Of a stretch of DNA of 47,541 nt, positions 19,437-27,906 are shown one piece after another. The DNA is taken from positions 1-47,541 of the forward strand of contig QHWT01000089.1 of assembly GCA_003222675.1 (NCBI GenBank), read 5' to 3'. This DNA is from Acidobacteriota bacterium. GTDB lineage: Bacteria > Acidobacteriota > Vicinamibacteria > Vicinamibacterales > 2-12-FULL-66-21. The position numbers and the translations under genes are program-made. Position 1 is the stretch's first letter, and every line of letters starts with the position of its first letter. The notes under the pieces are model-generated. The model was given only the letters and a program-made list of their open reading frames with translations. It made no database searches and was not told the origin of the DNA.

Positions 19437-21317
19437 CTACCGCTTTCCTGAAGACAGGAGATTGGCCATCAGCCGATACGCGCCGTCGACTCCGGCCGGA
19501 AGCTGACGCCACAGTCCGAGACCGACGTAGATCCATCGTCCTTTGCCGGTCCGCGCTTCGACGAGCGCGCCGGTTTTCGGACCCGCATTGTACGGGAACG
19601 GATCCTGCGATCGCACGAGATCGACATAACGTGGATCTTTCTGTCCGAGGAAGTAGGTGCCGCGCTCCTGCACCCAGCTCTGCCAGGACTCAGCGCCGAT
19701 GCGATTCGGAGTGGTGAACACGGGATTGTCGGGCACGAGCACTTCGATCGGCGCCTTCTCGTCCGTCACCCGATCCGACGTCGTCTTCGCCGGGTACGGG
19801 CCGTATTGCGCTTCGTTGAACTCGTTGCGCTGATACTGGACGATGACGGTGCCGCCATTTTCCGCATACTGGAGCAGCCGCTGGTTGTTCGCGCGCAGAT
19901 CCGGGCGTCGCTCGTACGCGCGCACGCCGACGACGATGTCATCGAGCTGCGAGAGATCGCCGGACGCGAGCGTGTCGGGATCGATGAGGCGCACGGCCGC
20001 CCCGAGCTGCTCGATCGCTTCCGGCACGCGGTCTCCTACCCCCATGATGTAGCCGACGTGCAGGCCGGGCGTGATTTTCACGTCCATTACCTTGGCGCGC
20101 GTCTCCGCCTTCTCCAGGACATGACGTCGATGGATGTGCGGGTATTCGACCACCTCGTACCCGAGATCGGATTGCGTTCCGCCCGCCGTAGCGACCCCCT
20201 TCAGGACGAACTCAGCGGGATGCGCGCCGGCGGGCGGACGCACCTTGAACGTGACGGTGGTCTCTTCATCTTCTCGACCGAAGTGGAGGGGCGCCGATGC
20301 CGGTTCGATCTGCCAGCCCGCAGGCGCGGACAGCGTGACCGTCGCGTCTGACGTTCCTTTCTGGTTGTTGCCGACGGTGACGCGGATGTCCTTCCACCTG
20401 AAGGCGGAAGCCACGTGAGTGGGATGCTCGTGGCTTCCGGCTTCAGCCGGAAGCTCCGCTTCAGGCGGAAGATCCGCCGCAGGAAAGACCGCGATGTCGG
20501 GATCCACGCGCACGTTGAACGGCGGCACGACTTGCAGCTCCGATCGCTTCTCTCCCGCGATCACGTTGGAGTAGCGGAACTGCACGGAGCGCTCGACGTC
20601 GACGCGCTCCCCGCGGATCGTCAGGTGAAACGTCGCAACGAACGGCGATGGACGGAACGGCAGGCCGAACGGCACATCCGGATCGAAGTCATAGCGTGCC
20701 GCATCGCTCCTCGGTGTCCAGTACGGCGTCGACAGACGGGTGTGCGGCGGAATCATCAAATTCGCCTTGCACGTCACGTTCTTGCCCGCGACCAGCGCAC
20801 CGGCGCAGGCGGTGGGAGGCGCACCGGCGAATCCCGCGAGCGTGACGGACTCGAGCCGAGACTCCTCCGTTGAGTTCACGGCCGCATAGACCGATACGTT
20901 CAGCTGCTGTCCCGGAACGACGATGCCGTCGTCGCCCAGCGCATCAAGGCGGATGGCCGATGCGATGACGAGCGCGTCCTGGAACTGCCGTTCTTTGTGC
21001 GCGAGGCGCAGATCGATTTCGTACCGGGCGTCGGCGCTCAGAACGCTGGGAAGATTCGCGCGCAGCGCTCGGACGGCGTGCAGTCCCGCGGCGAGCGGAG
21101 TCACCGCAGCAGACGGACGACTCATTGCCAGAGCCTTCCGAGCAGCGCTCACCGCGTCGGCAATCGTCTGCAGCGGCGTCAGAACTTCCGGCGGCCTCGA
21201 TCCGGTAAAGCGAACAAGGCCAAGGAGCGAGGTGTCGATGCCATCAAAGAACTGTGCTGGCGCCACGTGACCCGTCTCGAGCTTCGAGTCCAGCAGCTTG
21301 TAGGTTCTGTTCTGCAC
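19437..21317 (-). CDS. Downstream part of PIG-L/NEW3 secreted protein, cut off by an in-frame TAA
   Basis: 626 residues if started at GTG 21317. This frame is continuous with the PIG-L gene above: only the TAA at 21330-21332 separates them, and the four codons in between (Leu-Pro-Gly-Gln) read smoothly. It holds Ig/NEW3-like beta domains (for example VTVGNNQKGTSDATVTLSAPAGWQIEP) and a C-terminal amidotransferase-like or ThuA-like domain (GYIMGVGDRVPEAIEQL, DDIVVGVRAYERRPDLRANNQRLLQYAENGG). It has no signal peptide, so alone it would stay cytoplasmic, which is odd for such domains. A palindromic repeat encodes residues PPEAELPAEAGSHEHPTHVA within it. The gene ends one base before argH. Confidence 0.75.
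   Translation of the reverse strand: MQNRTYKLLDSKLETGHVAPAQFFDGIDTSLLGLVRFTGSRPPEVLTPLQTIADAVSAARKALAMSRPSAAVTPLAAGLHAVRALRANLPSVLSADARYEIDLRLAHKERQFQDALVIASAIRLDALGDDGIVVPGQQLNVSVYAAVNSTEESRLESVTLAGFAGAPPTACAGALVAGKNVTCKANLMIPPHTRLSTPYWTPRSDAARYDFDPDVPFGLPFRPSPFVATFHLTIRGERVDVERSVQFRYSNVIAGEKRSELQVVPPFNVRVDPDIAVFPAADLPPEAELPAEAGSHEHPTHVASAFRWKDIRVTVGNNQKGTSDATVTLSAPAGWQIEPASAPLHFGREDEETTVTFKVRPPAGAHPAEFVLKGVATAGGTQSDLGYEVVEYPHIHRRHVLEKAETRAKVMDVKITPGLHVGYIMGVGDRVPEAIEQLGAAVRLIDPDTLASGDLSQLDDIVVGVRAYERRPDLRANNQRLLQYAENGGTVIVQYQRNEFNEAQYGPYPAKTTSDRVTDEKAPIEVLVPDNPVFTTPNRIGAESWQSWVQERGTYFLGQKDPRYVDLVRSQDPFPYNAGPKTGALVEARTGKGRWIYVGLGLWRQLPAGVDGAYRLMANLLSSGKR
20395..20475. repeat. Dispersed palindromic element inserted within a coding frame
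   Basis: Three stems in a row: GGAAGCCACG (20406-20415) with CGTGGCTTCC (20429-20438), CCGGCTtcAGCCGG (20437-20450), and TCCGCttcaGGCGGA (about 20454-20468). Translated leftward it gives PPEAELPAEAGSHEHPTHVASAFR, a low-complexity insert between beta domains. GGCGGAAG and CCGGCT..AGCCGG parts recur in spacers elsewhere in the window. Confidence 0.75.
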
Positions 21318-21329
21318 TTGACCGGGCAG

Positions 21330-22142
21330 TTACAGCAATTGCGACGTGCCCTGGCACTTGTGCATCGAGCGTGCTTCGAGCCCGAGCTCCGCATACGTGC
21401 GGCCGAGTAGCGGATCGAAACCCGACACGTCGACCCTGAGCAAATCCGCAGTCGAAGGAGGCGGATTCGGCATGAAAGCCGATACGTCAGTGCAGAACAC
21501 GCGCATCGCCTGCCAGGGATGCAACCCGGCTTGAATCTGCTCCGGGTATTTGTTTGGATCGGCGGCCGCGGTAAACGCTTCCAGCGTCAGGCGCGCGGAC
21601 GCCTGGTGGTGCTGGCCGCCTCCCTCGCCGCCACAGAGGAATCCCACGATCACGTCCGGCCTGATTGCCCGGATGTGCCGAACGTAGTCGCCGACGATCT
21701 CGTCGTGCCCCCACTTCTGAATCGACTCTTCGACGCTGAACGAGTAGCCGAAATCGACCGCGCGGGTGAAGTACTGCTCGGCGCCGTCGAACCGATGGAC
21801 GGCGAGGAGTTCCTCCGTGCGCAACACGCCGAGCGCCTGGGACAGCTCCGGGCCGATCTCGTTCTGTCCGCCGTCGCCGCGCGTCGCCGTCACGAGCGTC
21901 GTGCGCACGCCCTGCCCTTCACCGACCATCGCGAGCAGCGCGTTGTCCTCGTCGTCGGGGTGCGCGTCCGTCTGCATGAACGTACCGCTCGATGACAGCT
22001 TGCGCAGGATTAACTCGAGCGCTGCCGCGTCGGGATGTTCGGCGACGGGAGCGACGCGGAGCTGAGCTGAAGGCGCCGACGTGACGGTGAGAAGAGCTGC
22101 GCAGAAAACAATGACGCAGCTGGGTGTCGTGCGTATGAACAT
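21330..22142 (-). CDS. Secreted PIG-L family deacetylase domain, terminated by a premature TAA
   Basis: 270 residues from ATG 22142 (MFIRTTPSCVIVFCAALLTVTSAPSAQ, an export signal). The PIG-L/LmbE zinc site is visible as TDAHPDDEDN and later GGEGGGQHHQAS, with TRGDGGQNEIG between. The family removes N-acetyl groups from glucosamine-like sugars. The frame stops at TAA (21330-21332) right after MHKCQGTSQLL, then continues in the same frame into the NEW3/amidotransferase part. Large secreted PIG-L proteins of about 850-900 residues with this domain order fit a single 901-codon reading frame. A recent nonsense mutation, a sequencing error or stop readthrough would each explain it. Longer upstream starts lie in G-rich repeats. 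Confidence 0.75.
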   Translation of the reverse strand: MFIRTTPSCVIVFCAALLTVTSAPSAQLRVAPVAEHPDAAALELILRKLSSSGTFMQTDAHPDDEDNALLAMVGEGQGVRTTLVTATRGDGGQNEIGPELSQALGVLRTEELLAVHRFDGAEQYFTRAVDFGYSFSVEESIQKWGHDEIVGDYVRHIRAIRPDVIVGFLCGGEGGGQHHQASARLTLEAFTAAADPNKYPEQIQAGLHPWQAMRVFCTDVSAFMPNPPPSTADLLRVDVSGFDPLLGRTYAELGLEARSMHKCQGTSQLL

Positions 22143-22146
22143 ATCG

Positions 22147-22298
22147 GGGTGCGGGATCCGGGATCCGGGGTGCGGGGTCCGGGGTGCGGGGTGCGGGTAC
22201 GGAGGTTCGGTGCAGGAAACGGCCGCGGTTACCAAATCCGCCGCTCGCCCCCGCACCCCGCGCCTCGCGCCCCGCGCCCCGCGCCCCGCGCCCCGAGC
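22147..22298. repeat. GGGGTGCGGG-type simple repeats flanking a short spacer
   Basis: Immediately upstream of the PIG-L start, GGGTGCGGGATCC and GGGGTGCGGG phrases repeat five or more times (22147-22195). A C-rich counterpart of CCCCGCGCC repeats follows at about 22250-22296. The two blocks are roughly complementary and could pair across the spacer or form G-quadruplexes. No gene lies between them. Confidence 0.7.
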
Positions 22299-22299
22299 C

Positions 22300-25158
22300 T
22301 CAGAACGCGAATTTTAGCCCGAGCTGCATCAAGCGCTGATCGTAGCCGCTCTTGCCCGACGTTGGATACTGCGAACCGTTCAGTGGGATGCTGCCGGTGA
22401 CGTTCCCGAGCGCGTCGGTCGTGATCACGCGGTTGACGCCCGCGATGTTCACCGTGTTGAACAGGTTCTTCGCTTCCACGAACAGCTCGATGCGCTGGCC
22501 CGTGCGGACAGGCACGAAGCGCGAGTACCGCAGATCGAAGTTCAGCACGCGACCGAGCCGGCCGCGATTGCGCTCGAGAGCGTTCGGCCGATCGTTCAGG
22601 ACCCCATCGCCGTTCAGGTCCACGTTCGAGCGGATGTTGAACGGCAGGCCGCTGTTGGCCTGCACGATGATCCCGAGCTGGTTGTTGTTGAGGATCGCTG
22701 CTCCTGCCGTCGACGACGACGCCTCGGGCGCAATCACCGTCGACAGCGAGAACGTGTGCGCCTGGTTGAACGGCGTCACACCCTTGTCGCGATCGAGGTT
22801 CGATACATCAGAGACCCGGTCGTCATTGCTGCCGACGACATAGGTCCCGGTGAGCGGGGCATTGTCCTCGCCCCGCGCCAGCGTGTAGGTCGCCTGGGCC
22901 TGCCACCCGTGGGTCATCCGCTTCGTCATCGTCGCGGTGAACGCGTTATACGTGGACTCGCCGATCGACTTGAACACGTTGACGTGATCGAAGGTGGGAT
23001 CCACACGGGTCGCGGCGCTGACTTGCGTCGAATAGACCGGCCGTCCATCCGGTAAGGTCTGTACCGTCGGGATCAGATTCGTGTCGATCAGCACGGGCAG
23101 GTTGCGTCCGATCGAGTTCACGTATCCCACCGAGACGGCAAGGTCGTCACCAAGGGCACGCTCGACCTGGACGTTGCTGAGCCAGGCGGACTGTGTGCGG
23201 AAGCCCGTGTCGACGGCAGTGATGCTCTGCCGCGGCAGAACGAATGTCGATGGCACGTTGGCAAGGCTCGCGGGAAACGCCGGCGCGCCGGCGCTGGTGC
23301 CGGAGACCGAGACCGTAAAGTTCGCCGGATCGCCGTTGTTCAGGATCGCGTTGTCGTAGAAGTCGATGAGCGGCGGCTCGTACATCAGACCGACCGATGC
23401 GCGGACCACCGTGTGCGCCGACTGATCGACTGCCCACGACAGACCCGCCCGGGGCCCGACGTTGTTCTTGTCGACGGTGAACTCCCGCGACAGCGGGTTC
23501 CCCGCGAAAGGCCGCGATGCCGGAATGTCGAAGAGGTCGTACCGGATCCCATAGAGCACCTTCAGCTGCGGCGTAACCTGCCAGTCGTCCTGCGCGAAGA
23601 GTCCATAGAATCCGGAGTCGTACGACGCCTCGCGATTGCCGAACACCTGCTGCAGCGTCGAGTAGCCGAGCGCGTTGACGCCGCTTTTCGCATCGAGGTA
23701 TGCGGCCGTCGAGGGGAAGGTATATACGAACTGCTCGCCGCGGACGCGTCTGTCCGCGATGAACTGCGCGTCGATGCCGGCCTTCAATGCATGCCTGCCG
23801 CGAATCCAGCTGACGTTGTCGATCGCCTGCGTAATGCCCTGATTGTGCGCGACGCCCGACACGGTAACCGCTGGACCGTCAACCGATACGCCCTGCGTGC
23901 GGAACTGGTGGCGACGCGCGTATTGCACGCGCAGCTCGTTCAGCATGCTCTGCCCCACCATCGACACCAACTGACCCGACGCCGAGTCCATCCGGTCGGT
24001 GAAGTCCGTGGCGCGCTCCAGGGTCGTCAACCCACCGCCGATGTTGGACGCGGAGAAGTTCTTGAAGAGGAAGTACCGCAACGACAGGTGGTTCGCGTTG
24101 TTGATCTGATAATCGGTCTTGCCGAAGCCGAAATTGACCTTCTGATGCGCGGGGATCACGCCGTCAGCCGGGAGCGGAATGCCGAGCGCCTGCGCGTTGG
24201 CCTGCGTGACGGTGATGACCTGCCCACCCGTCACCAGGCTGCGGTCGACGAACTCGTACGCGCCGTAATACTGCCAGCGATCCCGCTGCAGCGGGCCGCC
24301 GAGCGTTCCGGTGAAGTCGTTCGCCTCGGTGTCCGGCTTGCGGGCGTTCGACGCGAGGAAAAAAGGCCTCGCCGAAAACGGATTGCGCTTGAAGCGGAAG
24401 CTCGCGGACCCGTGCACGTCATTCGTTCCCGACGGCGTGATCGCGTTGTAGACCATCCCCGTCGTCTGGCCGAACTCGGGCGCGAACCCGTTCGTGATCA
24501 CTTTCACCTCGCGCACGAGCACTTCGGATACCGGGAGGAGCCGAAGTCCCGCGCGATCCTTCTCGGTATTCGTGTTGCCATCGAGCTGATAGTTCGTGTG
24601 CATCTGGCTGCCGTTGGCGTTGATGCGCGGCACGCCGAACTCGTTGTTCTCGTAGCCCGTCACGTTGGCCTGGAGAAACGCGAAGTTGTACGGGTTCCGC
24701 GACACGAGCGGCAGGTTCTTCACCTCGGCTTCGCCAATCGTGCGGCCGAGATCGATCTTGCCCGGCTGCGCGACCGGAGATTCTCCCGTGACGGTGATAG
24801 TCTCCGACACGTTGCCGACGTTGAGCGTCATGTTGGTAAGCGCCGTTTGTCCTGCGGAGAGGCTGATCCCCTGCTGTTCGAATTTCTTGAACCCTTGTAG
24901 TTCAGCCGTCACCTGATACGTGCCCAACGGCAGAAGCGGCGCACGATAGACGCCCTCTTCGTTGGTGACCACAACGCGCTGCGCGCCAGTGTCGGTGTTC
25001 GTCAGGGTAACGGTCACGCCCGGAAGAATCGCGCCGCTGTTGTCCCGGACCGTGCCCTCGATGCTGCCGTTCATCGCCTGCGACTGCGCCGCAGCCGGGA
25101 GCGCCGCTGCCAGCAGCGCTACAGCAACGAACATCCGTCGGAGCCAAACGCGAATCAT
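22300..25158 (-). CDS. TonB-dependent receptor with N-terminal regulatory-like domain (Oar-like)
   Basis: 952 residues from ATG 25158, preceded by a strong GGGAGGT at 25166-25172; a GTG at 25167 would overlap that site. A signal peptide (to about AAAQSQA) is followed by a carboxypeptidase-regulatory-like beta domain (GSIEGTVRDNSGAILPGVTVTLTNTDTG), then a plug region (LPLVSRNPYNFAFLQ) and a long beta-barrel ending in LGLKFAF, with the terminal Phe typical of outer-membrane proteins. Such receptors are numerous in Acidobacteriota and are thought to import oligosaccharides or other large substrates; the substrate here is unknown. Its promoter must lie within or beyond the 77-base repeat array. 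Confidence 0.92.
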   Translation of the reverse strand: MIRVWLRRMFVAVALLAAALPAAAQSQAMNGSIEGTVRDNSGAILPGVTVTLTNTDTGAQRVVVTNEEGVYRAPLLPLGTYQVTAELQGFKKFEQQGISLSAGQTALTNMTLNVGNVSETITVTGESPVAQPGKIDLGRTIGEAEVKNLPLVSRNPYNFAFLQANVTGYENNEFGVPRINANGSQMHTNYQLDGNTNTEKDRAGLRLLPVSEVLVREVKVITNGFAPEFGQTTGMVYNAITPSGTNDVHGSASFRFKRNPFSARPFFLASNARKPDTEANDFTGTLGGPLQRDRWQYYGAYEFVDRSLVTGGQVITVTQANAQALGIPLPADGVIPAHQKVNFGFGKTDYQINNANHLSLRYFLFKNFSASNIGGGLTTLERATDFTDRMDSASGQLVSMVGQSMLNELRVQYARRHQFRTQGVSVDGPAVTVSGVAHNQGITQAIDNVSWIRGRHALKAGIDAQFIADRRVRGEQFVYTFPSTAAYLDAKSGVNALGYSTLQQVFGNREASYDSGFYGLFAQDDWQVTPQLKVLYGIRYDLFDIPASRPFAGNPLSREFTVDKNNVGPRAGLSWAVDQSAHTVVRASVGLMYEPPLIDFYDNAILNNGDPANFTVSVSGTSAGAPAFPASLANVPSTFVLPRQSITAVDTGFRTQSAWLSNVQVERALGDDLAVSVGYVNSIGRNLPVLIDTNLIPTVQTLPDGRPVYSTQVSAATRVDPTFDHVNVFKSIGESTYNAFTATMTKRMTHGWQAQATYTLARGEDNAPLTGTYVVGSNDDRVSDVSNLDRDKGVTPFNQAHTFSLSTVIAPEASSSTAGAAILNNNQLGIIVQANSGLPFNIRSNVDLNGDGVLNDRPNALERNRGRLGRVLNFDLRYSRFVPVRTGQRIELFVEAKNLFNTVNIAGVNRVITTDALGNVTGSIPLNGSQYPTSGKSGYDQRLMQLGLKFAF

Positions 25159-25173
25159 GAAATGCACCTCCCT

Positions 25174-25403
25174 AACGTGGGGCTCCGCCCCACACCCCGG
25201 GTCGGTCGCTCGCGGGGACCCCTACGCCCCGCGCCGCTCCCTCGCAAACTAACGTGGGGCTCCGCCCCACACTCCGGCTCGGTCGCTCGCGGGGACTCCT
25301 ACGCCCCGCGCCGCTCCCTCGCAAACTAACGTGGGGCTCCGCCCCACACTCCGGCTCGGTCGCTCGCGGGGACTCCTACGCCCCGCGCCGCTCCCCCGCA
25401 AAA
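25174..25403. repeat. Three tandem copies of a 77-base repeat
   Basis: Units start at 25174, 25251 and 25328 with exactly 77-base spacing; the third is slightly shortened and diverges after CCCCCGCAAAA. Each holds the hairpin GTGGGGCtccGCCCCAC, then CGGTCGCTCGCGGGGA, then CTACGCCCCGCGCCGCTCC. Copies 2 and 3 are nearly identical; copy 1 differs at a few bases. The array separates two divergent genes and touches the receptor ribosome binding site. A single inverted relative lies at 7572-7639. Confidence 0.92.
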
Positions 25404-25432
25404 TGGCTGAGAACTAAGACGCTTGATGTAGA

Positions 25433-27784
25433 ATGTGGGTTGCAGCCGTCCCCGGGTTGCCATTAATCCCAGTGTCCACGGCCCCGACCTCGCCCGCCGC
25501 GGCGAAGCCCACCGCACGTCCGCGCGCCGCGAAGATCCGCCTGCGCGGCTGGAGGTCCTACGTCCTGCTGGGCGTCGCCACCCTGTTGGTGCTCTTCAGC
25601 GGCACGGTCGGATACTTTTACATCACTTTCTCGCGCATGATCGATGCGCGGATGCACGGTGAGTTCCAGCGGGCCGATCCCCGCATCTTCGCACGGCCGT
25701 TTGCGCTTCGGCGCGGCCAGCGCATCACCCAGCAGCAGACAATCGATCGGCTCAACGAGCTCGGCTACGCCCAGCGGGCGCGCGCCCAGATGCCGGGAGA
25801 ATTCGCGATCGGCCGTGACGCGCTTGCGGTGGTGCCGCGCGCGGGCGACCGGCGCGGGCAGACCGTACGCCTGGTCTACGCCGCGTCAAAAACGGGCAGC
25901 GGCGGCCTCATCAATATCGAGCTCTTTACGAAGAAGCAGTCCGTCGACTCGCTGGCCTTCGACGCGCCCCTCATCACGGCGCTCATCAGCGAAGGACGCG
26001 AGAAGCGCCGCGACGTGCCGCTTGCGGCGATTCCGTCACACATGGTGCGCGCGGTCGTCGCGATCGAGGACCGCCGCTTTTACGACCACCCCGGCATTGA
26101 CATCATCGGGACGACACGGGCCGTGCTGACGAACATCTTCGGCACCAGAAAGTATCTCAGCGGCGGCAGCACGATTACGCAGCAGCTCGTGAGGAACACA
26201 TTCCTCACGCAGGAGAAATCTCTCAAGCGCAAGTTCACCGAATGGTTCATGTCGGTGGCCCTCGAGCGGCGCTTGACGAAGGATCAGATTCTCGAGCTCT
26301 ATCTGAATGACGTCTGGCTAGGGCAGCGCGGGTCATTCGCAATCCACGGCGTGCCGGAAGCCGCGCGGCTGTTCTTTGCCAAGGACGTCAGCAACCTGAC
26401 CCTCGTGGAAGCCGCGACGATCGCCGGCGTCATTCAGGCGCCGCCCCGCTACTCCCCTTTCACCAATCCTGATCGCACCAAAGAGCGGCGCAACGTCGTC
26501 CTGCACGCGATGCAGGAAACGGGGTTCATCAGCCCCGATGCCGAGGAGCGCGCGGCGCGGGAGCCGGTGCAAATCGTGGCGCGCGCGCTCGAGTCCGAAG
26601 CGCCGTACTTTGTCGATTACGTCAGCCAGGAGCTGCAGGAGCGCACGAAGGCCATCGGCGCGGTGGACGTCTACACCACGCTCGACCTGCAGCTGCAGCG
26701 CATCGCGCAGGACGCCATGCGCGACGGCCTGACGCGCGTCGACGAGATCCTCGCACGACGCAAGCGCCGCAATCCTCAGGCGGCGCTGATCGCCGTCGAC
26801 CCGCGCACCGGCGAGATTCTCGCGATGGTCGGCGGCCGGTCGTACAACCAGTCTCAGTACAACCGCGCCGTCAACGCCCGCCGGCAGCCGGGCTCGGTGT
26901 TCAAGCCGTTCGTGTATCTCGCGGCATTCGAGCGGGCGCAGGCGGACGGCCGCGCCGACATCACACCCGCTACCGTCGTTCTCGACGAACCGACCGCGTT
27001 CACGTTCAACCAGCAGACCTGGTCGCCGAGCAACTACGACAACGAATACGACGGGCCGATCACGCTGCGCCGCGCGCTCGCGCTGTCGCGCAACATCGCG
27101 ACGATCAAGGTCGCCGAATCCACGGGGTACGACACGGTTGCGGCGCTGTGGCGTCGCGTCGGCATCGGCACGCCGCCGCGTCCCTACCCGTCGATCGCGC
27201 TTGGCGTGTTCGAAGCCTCGCCCTACGAAATCGCATCGGCCTACACGATCTTTCCCAACGGCGGCACGCTGCGTCCGCTTCGCGCGATCTCGCGCATCGT
27301 GAACAGTGGCAAGGACGTCCCGATCGAGGTGCCGGCGCCGAAAGCGGTCGCGCGCCGCGATACGACGTTTCTCGTCACGAACATGATGCGCAGCGTGCTC
27401 AACGAGGGCACCGGGGCCGCCGCGCGGGCCAACGGCTTCACCGTCGACGGCGCCGGCAAGTCGGGCACGACGAACGACCTGCGCGATGCGTGGTTCGTCG
27501 GCTTCACGCCCGAGCTCCTCACGGTGGTGTGGGTGGGACTCGACGACAATCAGGCGCTCGGCCTGAGCGGCAGTCGGGCGGCGCTCCCGATCTGGACGCA
27601 GTTCATGACGCGCGCGCTCGCGGGTCGCGGCAACGTTTCGTTCGAAACGCCAGAGGGCATCAGCTTCGTCGAGATCGATCGCGACACGGGCAAGCTCGCG
27701 ACGCCGTTCTGTCCACGTACCTATAAAGAAGCATTTCTCGTCGGGACCGAACCGACGGAAACCTGCACCGTCCACCAGTTTTAG
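25433..27784 (+). CDS. Bifunctional class A penicillin-binding protein (PBP1)
   Basis: 783 residues from ATG 25433. A -10-like TAGAAT overlaps that ATG, so GTG 25472 is an alternative start. A basic N-terminal tail and one membrane helix (43-65) are followed by a small domain (about 80-150) and a GT51 glycosyltransferase with AIEDRRFYDHPGID (catalytic Glu212), GGSTITQQLVRN and ERRLTKDQILELYLN. The transpeptidase has Ser488 in SVFKPF, SRN at 552-554 and KSGTT at 676-680. It polymerises and cross-links peptidoglycan at the inner membrane. The segment before GT51 recalls the PBP1B linker domain. All catalytic motifs are intact. Confidence 0.94.
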   Translation: MWVAAVPGLPLIPVSTAPTSPAAAKPTARPRAAKIRLRGWRSYVLLGVATLLVLFSGTVGYFYITFSRMIDARMHGEFQRADPRIFARPFALRRGQRITQQQTIDRLNELGYAQRARAQMPGEFAIGRDALAVVPRAGDRRGQTVRLVYAASKTGSGGLINIELFTKKQSVDSLAFDAPLITALISEGREKRRDVPLAAIPSHMVRAVVAIEDRRFYDHPGIDIIGTTRAVLTNIFGTRKYLSGGSTITQQLVRNTFLTQEKSLKRKFTEWFMSVALERRLTKDQILELYLNDVWLGQRGSFAIHGVPEAARLFFAKDVSNLTLVEAATIAGVIQAPPRYSPFTNPDRTKERRNVVLHAMQETGFISPDAEERAAREPVQIVARALESEAPYFVDYVSQELQERTKAIGAVDVYTTLDLQLQRIAQDAMRDGLTRVDEILARRKRRNPQAALIAVDPRTGEILAMVGGRSYNQSQYNRAVNARRQPGSVFKPFVYLAAFERAQADGRADITPATVVLDEPTAFTFNQQTWSPSNYDNEYDGPITLRRALALSRNIATIKVAESTGYDTVAALWRRVGIGTPPRPYPSIALGVFEASPYEIASAYTIFPNGGTLRPLRAISRIVNSGKDVPIEVPAPKAVARRDTTFLVTNMMRSVLNEGTGAAARANGFTVDGAGKSGTTNDLRDAWFVGFTPELLTVVWVGLDDNQALGLSGSRAALPIWTQFMTRALAGRGNVSFETPEGISFVEIDRDTGKLATPFCPRTYKEAFLVGTEPTETCTVHQF

Positions 27785-27789
27785 TTCTT

Positions 27790-27860
27790 CCGCCTGACCA
27801 GCCTCCGCCAAGGCTACGGCGGTCCGGCGAAGCGCTTCGCGCGAAGGCGGAAGGCGGAAG
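27790..27860. repeat. 71-base dispersed repeat, copy 1
   Basis: CCGCCTGACCAGCCTCCGCC through AAGGCGGAAG, identical to 31242-31312 except one base (CCGGCG here, CCGCCG there), in the same orientation. The ends are inverted (CCGCCT..AGGCGG) and the middle contains GAAGCGCTTC. It lies directly after the PBP stop and ends about 12 bases before a -10-like TACAAT (27873-27878) for the next gene. Confidence 0.9.
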
Positions 27861-27872
27861 TCGCCGAACTGT

Positions 27873-27878
27873 TACAAT
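27873..27878 (+). promoter_or_regulatory. Possible -10 element for the parvulin lipoprotein gene
   Basis: TACAAT, 29 bases before the TTG start at 27907. No recognisable -35; the expected position falls in the 71-base repeat. Confidence 0.3.
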
Positions 27879-27906
27879 TAACTGCTTCCCCTACTCCGAG
27901 GTGTTC

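Noticed and set aside
21330-22142. PIG-L protein as BshB partner of BshC
   Set aside because: It has an export signal and belongs to a large secreted multidomain protein; BshB is a short cytoplasmic enzyme.
25174-25403. CRISPR array
   Set aside because: The units are directly abutting 77-base repeats with no variable spacers, and no cas gene is near.
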